Assembly (NCBI RefSeq): GCF_030145185.1
Contig: NZ_JAQYWB010000012.1
Coordinates: forward strand, 37,411-101,410
From: Desulfoluna sp.
Lineage (GTDB): Bacteria; Desulfobacterota; Desulfobacteria; Desulfobacterales; Desulfolunaceae
DNA length: 64,000 nucleotides
Reading direction: 5' to 3'
Shown here: piece by piece, positions 17,994 through 26,450 of the stretch
Position numbering within the stretch: the stretch's first letter is position 1
Layout of the letters: each line of letters opens with the position of its first letter
Program-made: the position numbers and the translations under genes
Notes under the pieces: model-generated
The model's database searches: none
What the model was told of the DNA's origin: nothing
Seen by the model: the letters and a program-made list of their open reading frames with translations, nothing else

Positions 17994-18776
17994 ATGGATC
18001 ACGCGATCATGGATCATCTCAAGCAATGGTTTGACGAATACACCGCCTCCTTTCTCACCGGCGTGGAAGACAACGACCGAAACATCCGCCTGAAACAGGA
18101 GCATACCCACCGGGTCTGCCAGGAATCGCTTTTTCTGGCAGATGCGCTGAACCTGGACGCGAAACAACGCGACCTCTCAGAAATCGCGGCCCTGCTCCAC
18201 GATATCGGCCGCTTTGAGCAGTACCGGAGATTCCAGACCTTTGCAGACGACCGGTCCGTGGACCACGCCCGGCTTGGCCACGCGACCCTGAAAAAAAAGG
18301 GCTGCCTGGACCGGATAGCCCCTGCCGACAAAGATCTCATCGAACGGGTGGTCCTCTATCACAACCGGGCCTTCCTGCCGGAAGAAGAGTCTGAGGAGTG
18401 CCTTTTTCATACCCGTCTCCTGCGCGATGCCGACAAGCTGGATATCTGGTATGTGGTCACCTCGTATTACGCCGAAATGGCCACAAAACGAAACCCCACC
18501 ATTGAACTCGGCCTCCCTGATACCCCAGGCATCTCCGATAAAATCCACGCCAGCCTCATGAATCGAACCGTGGTGCTCAAAGAGCACATGCAGAATTTAA
18601 ACGACTTCAAGCTCCTGCAGATAGGCTGGGTCTTCGACCTCAATTTTGTCCCGGCCCTTCGCCGTCTCGAAACCAGAGGCTACCTTGACATGATCAAAAA
18701 AGCCCTGCCGATGGACCCACGAATCGATGAAATCTACGAAAACATCGCCGATTATATGCACGAGAGAATGCGGTAA
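17994..18776 (+). CDS. HD-domain phosphohydrolase
   Basis: A metal-dependent HD hydrolase of about 260 residues. It has HTHRVC early, then the central ALLHDIGRFEQYRRF, which holds the defining His-Asp pair, DHARLGHATLKKKG, VVLYHNR and LLRDADKLDIWYV, all usual metal- or phosphate-binding positions of the superfamily. Substrate unknown; nucleotides or cyclic nucleotides are typical. The start is uncertain because no ribosome site is clear: Met at 17994 or 18009 fits the family, while the frame from 17949 would add residues encoded by flanking repeat-like DNA. Confidence 0.8.
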   Translation: MDHAIMDHLKQWFDEYTASFLTGVEDNDRNIRLKQEHTHRVCQESLFLADALNLDAKQRDLSEIAALLHDIGRFEQYRRFQTFADDRSVDHARLGHATLKKKGCLDRIAPADKDLIERVVLYHNRAFLPEEESEECLFHTRLLRDADKLDIWYVVTSYYAEMATKRNPTIELGLPDTPGISDKIHASLMNRTVVLKEHMQNLNDFKLLQIGWVFDLNFVPALRRLETRGYLDMIKKALPMDPRIDEIYENIADYMHERMR

Positions 18777-19009
18777 AAGAGAAAACGAAAGCGTTCTTCG
18801 TTCAATGAACTCGTTTCACGAGTGCCGGTTTGAATAAAAAACAAAAACCCATTTTACTGAGAATAACGGTACTCCCAAAGCGCCCGTGTGCAAATGGACG
18901 GACGCTGTTGGGGACCGCAGCCCACGACGAATCACAGCCCCAGTGGATATGGACCACTTCAGCGGGACACGCATCCCGGGCTCTTGGCGTTATACGCCCC
19001 GCCTTATGC

Positions 19010-19210
19010 TCAGGGCTTGCGCCGTCTTGTAAAAAGGGGGCTCGTCAACACAAAACCAGCCAGCCCCAAGCCCATGACCAGCATGATGATCGGAAGGCCG
19101 TACATCTCCCATGGCAGGGGTAAAAGAACCTTGGCCATAATCGGCACCTCGGTCAGAATAAGCCCGATGGAGGCCGCAATCAAAAAAAATCGGGATACAT
19201 TTAACATCAT
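19010..19210 (-). CDS. Small membrane protein, two helices
   Basis: A 66-residue protein with two hydrophobic segments (FFLIAASIGLILTEVPIM and GLPIIMLVMGLGLAGFVL) and a basic end (FTRRRKP). AAGGA lies before the ATGATG start at 19210. It is the last gene of the leftward set that begins near 25974. The 107-bp gap to the preceding gene is empty. No family recognised. Confidence 0.6.
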   Translation of the reverse strand: MMLNVSRFFLIAASIGLILTEVPIMAKVLLPLPWEMYGLPIIMLVMGLGLAGFVLTSPLFTRRRKP

Positions 19211-19317
19211 CGAAAAATCCTTCGTTAACTGGCAACCGGAGGATAAACATGAGCCAGACGTCATCGTCCTTAATCAGCGGCAGTTTCTGCCCATAGGCAC
19301 TGTTTATCCAAAGGCTG

Positions 19318-19515
19318 TCAGGGTTCACGGCAACCGTCCGGCAGCTTGGCACCGATACCCAAAAGTATCAGCCCAATGCCCAAAAAAAACATCATGCCAA
19401 TACTGGCCAGAATCATCCAGGCGATGGGCGTTCCCACATCCAGAAGCACCAGACTGTTGTCAACAATCAGGATCAGAGCAACAAATAAAAGCAACCATTT
19501 GGCGACGCGTATCAT
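19318..19515 (-). CDS. Small membrane protein, two helices
   Basis: A 65-residue hydrophobic protein: MIRVAKWLLLFVALILIV, then IAWMILASIGMMFFLGIGLIL. The start codon overlaps the stop of the preceding gene (ATGA at 19512-19515) behind a strong GAGGAGGAAG site, so the two are translationally coupled. It is probably a subunit of an inner-membrane complex with its two small neighbours; no family recognised. Confidence 0.68.
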   Translation of the reverse strand: MIRVAKWLLLFVALILIVDNSLVLLDVGTPIAWMILASIGMMFFLGIGLILLGIGAKLPDGCREP

Positions 19516-19754
19516 CTCTTCCTCCTCGCCACAGTGGCATCTGGCTTGGCATCCGACCCCACTTTGGACGACCAAAACAACTCACGCTGACAAAACGCCA
19601 GCAGGAGAACGGCGGCAGCCAAAAACAGATAACTTGTCGGGTTGGGCAATGGCCATCCAAACAACGGATTGGGCTTGCGACTGACCATGATCAAGACGTC
19701 GAAAAGCCAAGACACGCCAGCTAAAATAAACAGAACACGGTTCAGGGTCGACAC
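19512..19754 (-). CDS. Small membrane protein, GTG start
   Basis: An 80-residue protein with helices VLFILAGVSWLFDVLIMV and YLFLAAAVLLLAFC and a polar, basic tail. The GTG at 19754 is supported by AAAAAGGAG upstream. First of three coupled tiny membrane proteins that follow the DUF1329 gene by 98 bp. Role unknown. Confidence 0.65.
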   Translation of the reverse strand: MSTLNRVLFILAGVSWLFDVLIMVSRKPNPLFGWPLPNPTSYLFLAAAVLLLAFCQRELFWSSKVGSDAKPDATVARRKR

Positions 19755-19852
19755 GATCCTCTCCTTTTTATTGAGTGCTTTGAGGCCACGCCACCATCAG
19801 TCGCGCGGCCTCCTGCCGTAAAGGCCCAGCCTTAAAACCGGGCCTCGGCCAT

Positions 19853-21169
19853 CTACCGGCAATAACGTACAAATCCACTCTTGCTGAACTCTTGTTTCTT
19901 GACCTGTTTGTCGGAGAGTAACATTTTATGGAATTCCCCTTTACGCGCGGATCGCGAGTAGGTCGTGGCTCTGTCCCGCTGAGGGTTAACCGTCAAAAAC
20001 ATGGGCACGGTCATCAAACGAATCGTATGGTCGATAGTCTGGTACCCCTGAGAGACAAAGACCGTCTCCGTGCTGAACTTTCCGTCACTGGCCTGGGTCG
20101 TGTATTTATAAACGGGATTAAATGTTTCGGCATCCACCCATCCGACGCCAGAGCCAAAAAGATAATCCGAATCATCACGCGGCGTATACTCAATTTCATA
20201 GACCTTGCGTTTGACCCAAACGATATTGGTCATGGCCCAGGGAGCACCGGCCCACCCCTCGGTCTCAAAGCCAAGCGCCAACGGCTGATTCGCCCCGATG
20301 TTTACGTCCACACCACCGCCTTCCAGCATCTCCACGGAACGCGCCTTTTCATCTAAAAAGGGCACCAGCATTTCTCGCACGCCCTTCAGTTTATACTCGG
20401 CGTTACGCACTTTAAAAAACGGTCCGCCCCAGCACTGATCATCTTCCGTACTTTCCTGACCAAAATAATGTTCCGAGCTGGCGGTGGTCGATGGCATGCG
20501 CCGTGTCTTGCGTGTACTGGGCATATAGGTGTAGCGTACCGTCCCCACATCTGGAACGATGGGTTGTTTGCACAGAGTCGCTATGCCCGAAATATCATAC
20601 GGTGCTCGGTAGACCGCCAGCATCAGCCACTCATACTTGCCGTCATCGGGAGCCGGAATGAATGTGCGTCCTTCAAGTTTACAGGTCTGTTCAATTCCTC
20701 CTGCGCCGATGGTCAACTGTTTTGCGGCCATATCCTGATGACCGAGGGCGACATTGGCCTGATAAAAATAGTTATACATCAGCTTCCAGCCGAGTTTGGC
20801 ATCATTGGCTGCCAACTCAGGAAAGGGGATCCCTCCGGCACGCAAATCCGTTGGGTATTTCTTGCCCGTTGCCGCTTCAATCAGATTACCGGCATCGTCC
20901 ACCCCATAACGCCCGGAATTGGTCTCAAGGCTTTTTGCTATACCAGGAAGCTGAAAGCTGCCCGGGTCATAATCAAGCGCCCCGATTTTCAGTTCCACCC
21001 GCCCTGCCTTGACCTGATCCACTATAAAATCAGGCACCAACCCCTCAACCTGCTCCCAGTTGGCCTTGCTGACCACATCGCCCGGGGTGACATCGGCCAT
21101 GGCCCCGGGAACGGCCAAAAGCAGTGCCAGTGCACAAACAATCCATGCCCTACCTGTCATTCTTTGCAT
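19853..21169 (-). CDS. DUF1329 family secreted/outer-membrane protein
   Basis: A 438-residue exported protein of the DUF1329 type, with signal peptide AWIVCALALLLAVPGAMA and mature start near ADVTPGD. Family features include the PFPELAANDAKLGWKLMYNY region, the late EIEYTPRDDSDYLFGSG segment and the RKGEFHKMLLSD end. DUF1329 proteins have a lipoprotein-carrier-like fold and nearly always sit beside a DUF1302 barrel, as here (29 bp after it). The function is thought to be outer-membrane traffic of hydrophobic compounds, not proven. Start 21169 follows GGAGGAGGAAC. Confidence 0.88.
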   Translation of the reverse strand: MQRMTGRAWIVCALALLLAVPGAMADVTPGDVVSKANWEQVEGLVPDFIVDQVKAGRVELKIGALDYDPGSFQLPGIAKSLETNSGRYGVDDAGNLIEAATGKKYPTDLRAGGIPFPELAANDAKLGWKLMYNYFYQANVALGHQDMAAKQLTIGAGGIEQTCKLEGRTFIPAPDDGKYEWLMLAVYRAPYDISGIATLCKQPIVPDVGTVRYTYMPSTRKTRRMPSTTASSEHYFGQESTEDDQCWGGPFFKVRNAEYKLKGVREMLVPFLDEKARSVEMLEGGGVDVNIGANQPLALGFETEGWAGAPWAMTNIVWVKRKVYEIEYTPRDDSDYLFGSGVGWVDAETFNPVYKYTTQASDGKFSTETVFVSQGYQTIDHTIRLMTVPMFLTVNPQRDRATTYSRSARKGEFHKMLLSDKQVKKQEFSKSGFVRYCR

Positions 21170-21197
21170 TTGTTCCTCCTCCTTATTGATGACTATC

Positions 21198-22730
21198 TTA
21201 GAAAAGATAACTCACACTCATCTGCAGTTCGTTGCTGTCCTGTTTAAAACCAAACCCCTTATAGGTATCTGAGAGGCACCATTGATACCTGAGCTCAACC
21301 TCCCACTGCTGGCAATCGCTGACGACGATAGACGGGATGGCCATCAAGCTTCGAGTGGTCAAATCACACATACCGGTAATATTTGTTGTGATCCGCTGGT
21401 GCCAATACTCCGTACTGGCCACGGCAATGAGCTGGTGGTCATAACGGTCTTTGTAAAGCGTCTTGTCGGTATCCGGGTCTGTCCAGGGATAACTGATCTT
21501 AGAATCATAATCGGCAAACTGACTCCCGACATATTCGAAGGAACAGAAGATCTTCTTGTCCCTGTTAAGCCATGGAGCGCTCACGAACTTGTCGACCCCC
21601 AACCCCCAACGATAAACGTCTGAGTGCTCAATGTAGCCGTCTTCGGTGACCAACCCTTTTGCCGTCAACTCAGCAGCTCTTCCACTGTTGACCCCTTCGA
21701 TGTTCAACGGCATATCTTTGAATATGGCCGCCTCGCCGCGCAGGACGAAATCCAGGCCGCTGAATGCGTAATTAAAACTCCCGCCATACACCTTAATGTC
21801 CTCAGTCACCAAATCAACGTGGACCGAAGTGGGAACGGTACCGGCCCCGGGAATAGTCGCTGTGTCATAACGCACCCGGGATGTCGGATTTTCAGCGTAC
21901 ATGCGGTAGTGTGCCAAATTGAACTGCAGATCACCGACGCTCATGCCGAGTTTGAAGCCATACCGGTCGTTTTCTTCGTTCAACTCCTGCATCGCAGTGG
22001 GCAATGCCGGTTTGGTACGAAGCCCCAAGGGCACCAGCAAAGCGGGGGCTCCGTCAGGCAGATCTTCACCGTTGGTATGCTCTACACCCCCAGGAATAAA
22101 ATAACCTTCCAGAGAAGCACTATCGAAAGGACCCAGCCCGTAAATCGTGTGACTGCCCCGGGCGATCCACAGGGGCACCAGCCGTTCTTCCATATCGACT
22201 CCTGCCCCCTGGCTGTCCAGGGGGTTCACCCCGTCGAGAATGCGCATGGTGGTCATCTCGCCCCAGGAGAAAGCCTGTTTTCCCAGCCGCATAAAGTTCC
22301 CATCCGATTGCAAATCGAGGTAGGCCAGAAAAAAATCAGCGTCCCATTTCAGGTCGTCGACCTCATCCTGATCGAAGTATCGATAGCTGGCCCGGGTATC
22401 GGCATCACTCATCACATCCGGCCCGATGTCCCAGGCGCTGTCGTAAAAAAAACGGGGCTGCAGAGTCATGTGAGATGTCACCCCACTGGCAACCTCACCG
22501 ATATCCCAATCAAATAGAACAATGGCCGAGTTACGCTGTTGCACCAAATCACCCGATTCAATGGGCAAAGGGGTATTTTGGGTGCTGTTCGTACGCACCG
22601 CAGCCTGTGAGCGAAGGCGTCCCTGGACCGTCATGGTCCCCGAGTCGTTCAAGGGAAAGGACGCCCAAGCGCACGGGGTGATGATCCACCCGATGGCCAT
22701 GAAAAGGGCAATTAGTTGAAATTTTTTCAT
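21198..22730 (-). CDS. DUF1302 family outer-membrane beta-barrel
   Basis: A 510-residue protein with a signal peptide (MKKFQLIALFMAIGWIITPCAWA) and long alternating strands, ending SVSYLF with the terminal Phe of an outer-membrane barrel. The conserved N-terminal pattern includes LYLDLQ-like LAYLDLQSDGNFMRLGKQAFSWGE and a late WHQRITTNITG region. The start at 22730 is chosen for AGAGGAAACAGTG upstream and the classic signal. It probably forms a channel for the compound handled by this operon, with the DUF1329 partner following. Confidence 0.87.
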   Translation of the reverse strand: MKKFQLIALFMAIGWIITPCAWASFPLNDSGTMTVQGRLRSQAAVRTNSTQNTPLPIESGDLVQQRNSAIVLFDWDIGEVASGVTSHMTLQPRFFYDSAWDIGPDVMSDADTRASYRYFDQDEVDDLKWDADFFLAYLDLQSDGNFMRLGKQAFSWGEMTTMRILDGVNPLDSQGAGVDMEERLVPLWIARGSHTIYGLGPFDSASLEGYFIPGGVEHTNGEDLPDGAPALLVPLGLRTKPALPTAMQELNEENDRYGFKLGMSVGDLQFNLAHYRMYAENPTSRVRYDTATIPGAGTVPTSVHVDLVTEDIKVYGGSFNYAFSGLDFVLRGEAAIFKDMPLNIEGVNSGRAAELTAKGLVTEDGYIEHSDVYRWGLGVDKFVSAPWLNRDKKIFCSFEYVGSQFADYDSKISYPWTDPDTDKTLYKDRYDHQLIAVASTEYWHQRITTNITGMCDLTTRSLMAIPSIVVSDCQQWEVELRYQWCLSDTYKGFGFKQDSNELQMSVSYLF

Positions 22731-22769
22731 CACTGTTTCCTCTATGGCTCTTGCTGGCATTGCCAGCCA

Positions 22770-23717
22770 TTAATTGTCATCATGATTCAGACAGCTCGTC
22801 CCAAAGTGCTCACGGAGGTACCGCTCCACCGCCAGAGCCGCCACGGTACCATCGGCCATGGCCGTGGTGATCTGACGATAAATCTTTTGCACCACGTCTC
22901 CAGCAGCGAACACCCCGCTGATGTTGGTTTCCATGCGACTACCGGTGACAATGTAACCGCTGTCGTCCAAATCAATACAATCGCGCAACATCTCAGTGTT
23001 GGGGTGCTGGCCCATGTAAACAAAGATACCGTCAACCGAAACCTCTTGAATCTGACCCGTCACAACATCCTCAAGCACCACGGCCTTCAGGCGATCCTGA
23101 CTCACGATCGCCTTGACCCGAGTCGAAGTCCGTGCCGATACATTCGTGCAGGCAAGTAATTCCCGCTGAATGAGGGGGCTAGCAAAAAAACGATCGGCCA
23201 TCTCAATCAACGTAATGTGCCCAACTCCCAGGGACCGCAGATAAAGCGCTTCGTCAAAGCCACTGTTGCCACCCCCCACCACGAGTATACGTTTGTCTTT
23301 ATAGCCAATACCGTCACAGATCGAACAGTAATGCACCTGCTGACACTCTTCGGCCACCGTCAACGGAACCGGTTTTCTCCCGGTGGCCAGAATGACCGCC
23401 CGGGCATCATAGGCACTCTCATCGGTCGCGACCGTCTTCCATTCGCCACCAAGCTTCATCTCGACGATATCGGTGACCTCTTCAACGGTCACACCCAACA
23501 GGCGCATATGATCGGAGACCTTTCCCATCAACTCCATGCCATGAATCGCCGGGTAGGAAGGAAAGTTTTCCACCATATAAGTACTGTTCACCAGGCCACC
23601 ACAGATCTCACGCTCAAGGACGACCGTCCTGAGGTTGGCCCGGGCTGCGTAAATGGCCGCCGTCATCCCAGCGATTCCGCCACCAATAATGATCACATCG
23701 TACGTGTCTTTGTTCAT
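22770..23717 (-). CDS. Thioredoxin-reductase-like flavoprotein
   Basis: A 315-residue FAD/NAD(P)H disulfide oxidoreductase. It has the N-terminal dinucleotide fold IIIGGGIAGMTAAIYAAR, the redox pair C131-S-I-C134 (bacterial TrxB usually has CATC), the second fold VVGGGNSGFDEALYL and the FAD end motif GVFAAGDV. Next to a CPHC thioredoxin and a CxxC-less thioredoxin-like protein, it suggests dithiol electron supply for the sulfatase/transport cluster. It may be a dedicated partner rather than the housekeeping TrxB. Confidence 0.88.
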   Translation of the reverse strand: MNKDTYDVIIIGGGIAGMTAAIYAARANLRTVVLEREICGGLVNSTYMVENFPSYPAIHGMELMGKVSDHMRLLGVTVEEVTDIVEMKLGGEWKTVATDESAYDARAVILATGRKPVPLTVAEECQQVHYCSICDGIGYKDKRILVVGGGNSGFDEALYLRSLGVGHITLIEMADRFFASPLIQRELLACTNVSARTSTRVKAIVSQDRLKAVVLEDVVTGQIQEVSVDGIFVYMGQHPNTEMLRDCIDLDDSGYIVTGSRMETNISGVFAAGDVVQKIYRQITTAMADGTVAALAVERYLREHFGTSCLNHDDN

Positions 23718-23740
23718 ACGTCCATTCCCAATTCATACGT

Positions 23741-24052
23741 TCAAATCGTTTTGTACAACTCAGCCAATTCTTTGACGTTGAGCAAACCGATCTTGCGACC
23801 GACGATGCCTCCCCTTTTGATGAGGATCATTGTGGGGACACGTTCTACCTCAAGCGCCTGGACGGCCTGGGGGTTGGCCTCTGTGTCAATCTGAGCCATT
23901 AAAGCCTCAGAACCCTTTTCCGCAAAGCGTTGCATGACCTTTTTAATCGCCTTGCAGTGCGGACAAAGAGACTTGTAAAAGAGCAGGATGCCATCTTGCC
24001 GGGCGATAAAATCGGCATAGTTTTCATCGGTAAGTTCCATCAGATCCGCCAT
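23741..24052 (-). CDS. Thioredoxin-family protein (CPHC)
   Basis: A 103-residue thioredoxin fold with active site C30-P-H-C33 (LLFYKSLCPHCKAIKK) and the cis-proline region VERVPTMILIKRG. CPHC is the DsbA-like version and tends to be more oxidising than CGPC. The ATG at 24052 follows AAGAAGGA. A longer frame reaches 24196 but has no ribosome site or domain resemblance. It lies 23 bp upstream of the reductase gene, so the two probably act together in the cytoplasm (no signal peptide). Confidence 0.85.
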   Translation of the reverse strand: MADLMELTDENYADFIARQDGILLFYKSLCPHCKAIKKVMQRFAEKGSEALMAQIDTEANPQAVQALEVERVPTMILIKRGGIVGRKIGLLNVKELAELYKTI

Positions 24053-24312
24053 GTCCTTCTTCTCCTCTTCAATCGTAGTCCTCTGGTTTGTCACGCTATT
24101 CTTTTCCATCACAAAGGTGACACATTGATCATTCAACCCGAACGCGCAGAACAAACCAGAGAATTTTTTTTGTCTATTTGTGAGATAGGTTTCCAACCCG
24201 CCGATGGCGATGATGTGCCGCGAATATGCGGGAGCTGTCGATATGGAGATACCGACCGTTTATCCAGATACAAAAGCAGCGCTATGGATTCGTCTCAGCC
24301 AACAGCCCGCGG

Positions 24313-25635
24313 TTAATGGGTGGCTAACTCATGGAGATCCATCTCATCGGCTGCCGCAGAATCAGCCGGATAAAAACGCGAAGCGATATAGTAAAAGACG
24401 GAACCCATAAATGGAAACGGGCACAGGGCCAACATCCCGATACGCAGACCGTCACACCCCCCCCCGTACATATCCGAGACCATGCCCACCAGAAGCGATC
24501 CCCACCAGGAAAAGCCCAGGAACATGACCAGCACGCAGAGGGACGCCGCCTTGCCACGGTTGCGCAATGGCATGACATCCATGGTGATCACCTGAAAAAA
24601 AACGATGGTCATATTCGTAACGAAGGTAAAAATCGCCAGCATGATCGTAAAAACGGTCAAGGAAACCTGGCCGACAAACCAAAACTGCAGGACCGCCCCG
24701 ACCGCCACGAAGGCGACAATAATCGACGCGAGCAACGGACGCCCGTCTGCCCGACGCGCCTGGAATTTATCCGCTAAAAAACCGGCAATAAGAGGAGCCA
24801 CCGCCCCCGGCACAAAAGCGATGCCCATCACAGCGCCAAGCCTGGCCTCGTTGATGCCATAACTTCTCATAATCAATGCCGGCAGCCAGGACATCATGGT
24901 GATAAACAACACGTTGACGAATCCAGCGCCGAAAATGGTAAAGAGGAAGGACCGTACCTTTACCATCTCTTTAAACTCACTGAATAACGATTGCCCTTTG
25001 GCCACTTTGTCCACGACCGGAGCGGGGTCCCGAATGAAAACGAGAATCATCGCCAACACGAACCCAGGGGCACCAAAAACATAAAAGGGGACACGCCAAT
25101 TGCCGGTAGAAGCGATCAGATAGCCGCCCAACACCACGCCGAAGATACTGCCGATAAACGCTCCGACATGCATCAGACTGATCACCCTGGCGCGGGTTTC
25201 CTTGGAAAAAATGGCTGAAAGCCAGGCGGCGCCTCCCGGATGAAAAGAGGACTCACCGGCACCGCAGCCAAAACGCATCATCATCATGACGACAAAGCTG
25301 TGCACCGACGCCGTGCCTACGGTGGCCAGGCTCCACAAGAAGCCCATCAGAGCCAGCGCCTTCTTGCGACTCCAACGATCGACCAACACCCCGGCAGGCA
25401 AAGTGATCAAGCCGACACCGATATACAGGACCGTCTGCAGGGCCCCCATCTGGGTATCGGAAAACCCCAAATCTATTTTTATGGCCTCAATCGCGATGGA
25501 CAAAATCGAACGATCGGCATAATTAAAAACATTGAGAGTGACCAGAGTTAAGAGAATCGACCAGGCCAGCCCGCGACCGGAACTGCTTGTCTCTTCTACA
25601 GGCGGTCCTTTTAAAACTTCGGTAGTAACTTCCAT
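24313..25635 (-). CDS. MFS transporter, spinster/anion-symporter type
   Basis: A 440-residue major facilitator carrier with 12 predicted helices. NYADRSILSIAI in helix 1, the loop 2-3 motif GVLVDRWSRKKALALMG and RFGCGAGESSFHPGGAAWLS in helix 4 are typical of the ACS/spinster branch that imports organic anions. The start at 25635 has GGAGGT. The gap to the downstream thioredoxin gene (260 bp) could hold an extra promoter, but none is clear. Substrate unknown; from context a sulfated or phosphorylated organic anion is plausible. Confidence 0.88.
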   Translation of the reverse strand: MEVTTEVLKGPPVEETSSSGRGLAWSILLTLVTLNVFNYADRSILSIAIEAIKIDLGFSDTQMGALQTVLYIGVGLITLPAGVLVDRWSRKKALALMGFLWSLATVGTASVHSFVVMMMMRFGCGAGESSFHPGGAAWLSAIFSKETRARVISLMHVGAFIGSIFGVVLGGYLIASTGNWRVPFYVFGAPGFVLAMILVFIRDPAPVVDKVAKGQSLFSEFKEMVKVRSFLFTIFGAGFVNVLFITMMSWLPALIMRSYGINEARLGAVMGIAFVPGAVAPLIAGFLADKFQARRADGRPLLASIIVAFVAVGAVLQFWFVGQVSLTVFTIMLAIFTFVTNMTIVFFQVITMDVMPLRNRGKAASLCVLVMFLGFSWWGSLLVGMVSDMYGGGCDGLRIGMLALCPFPFMGSVFYYIASRFYPADSAAADEMDLHELATH

Positions 25636-25668
25636 TATGGTGTACCTCCAAAATGATATAGACGGCCA

Positions 25669-25974
25669 TCAAAGGATTGATTTCCTGGAAACGCCCTCTT
25701 CCGAGGCACTCCTCGTGGCACTGATGCGCTCTGCCACGGTCGCCAGAATCCAACGAGCCATCTCATCGTCAATCACCCGACCCCGGCTGACGATGGCGTC
25801 GTTGATCTCCAGAGCCGGCATGCACTCAAGGACATTAAAACGGCTTAACTCCAATGGCTCAGCTACCATCATCACACGGCCGTAGAGGCCGTTATATTTC
25901 AGTGCACGAAGCAAGGTCTGTTCTGATTTGATTAATCGGTGGTAATCTAAATCCAGAATCCTAATCTTTAACAT
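25669..25974 (-). CDS. Thioredoxin-like fold protein without CxxC
   Basis: A 101-residue protein with LKIRILDLDYHRLIKSEQ and ECMPALEINDAIVSRGRVIDDEMARWI, the pattern of the small MTH895-type thioredoxin-fold family. The CxxC pair is missing; C51 is its only cysteine. It may bind a partner rather than exchange disulfides. It is the first gene after the leftward sigma-54 promoter (26111-26127), starts at 25974 with GGAG upstream, and is 33 bp from the MFS gene. Confidence 0.65.
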   Translation of the reverse strand: MLKIRILDLDYHRLIKSEQTLLRALKYNGLYGRVMMVAEPLELSRFNVLECMPALEINDAIVSRGRVIDDEMARWILATVAERISATRSASEEGVSRKSIL

Positions 25975-26110
25975 TGTCTATGATCTCCACTAACATGAAT
26001 ACTTATACCGCAACCATGAGGGTCGTTACGGTATTTACAAACGATGGTGGCAATCGGCCCCAGGCCGATTGTCGATGGCCAGGACAGACAACCGACAGTC
26101 CCATCATGGT

Positions 26111-26127
26111 AAGCATATTGCATGCCA
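26111..26127 (-). promoter_or_regulatory. Sigma-54 promoter for the transport/redox operon
   Basis: On the minus strand TGGCATGCAATATGCT has GG and GC separated by 10 bp, matching TGGCACG-N4-TTGC with two mismatches. It lies 137 bp before the first gene of the leftward set, divergent from the activator gene. Confidence 0.65.
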
Positions 26128-26330
26128 GTCAGTGAGTCGTCTTTGAAGACAACCAAAAGATGGCCCACAATGCTACCCTTGAAAGTATGGAGACAGTTTT
26201 CATATGATAATTGGGGCTCACAGAATTTGGCGCTCTAACCTTATTAGTAATAAGAGACTGCCAAATGGGGAAATAAAAAATAGGACAACGGAAAAAATCT
26301 ACCATACTTCAACTGAAATGATGATATACC

Positions 26331-26385
26331 GCAATTTGAATGATGACATTGCGCAATTAAGTCAAATCACGCAATTTTTAAGGAT
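26331..26385. promoter_or_regulatory. Reiterated GCAATT sites upstream of activator
   Basis: Three CGCAATT/GCAATTT words at 26331, 26354 and 26376 lie in AT-rich DNA, about 220 bp behind the leftward sigma-54 promoter and 75 bp before the activator. They could be activator or IHF sites; this is position-based inference. Confidence 0.35.
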
Positions 26386-26450
26386 ACGCATGTGGGAACC
26401 GACCCCAGAGTGCCCGCAACATTCTCCAACCCATAGGGACACTGAGATAG

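Noticed and set aside
26161..26176. Sigma-54-like TGGCCCACAATGCT before the activator gene
   Set aside because: The GG-GC distance is 8, not 10, so it cannot be a -24/-12 promoter.
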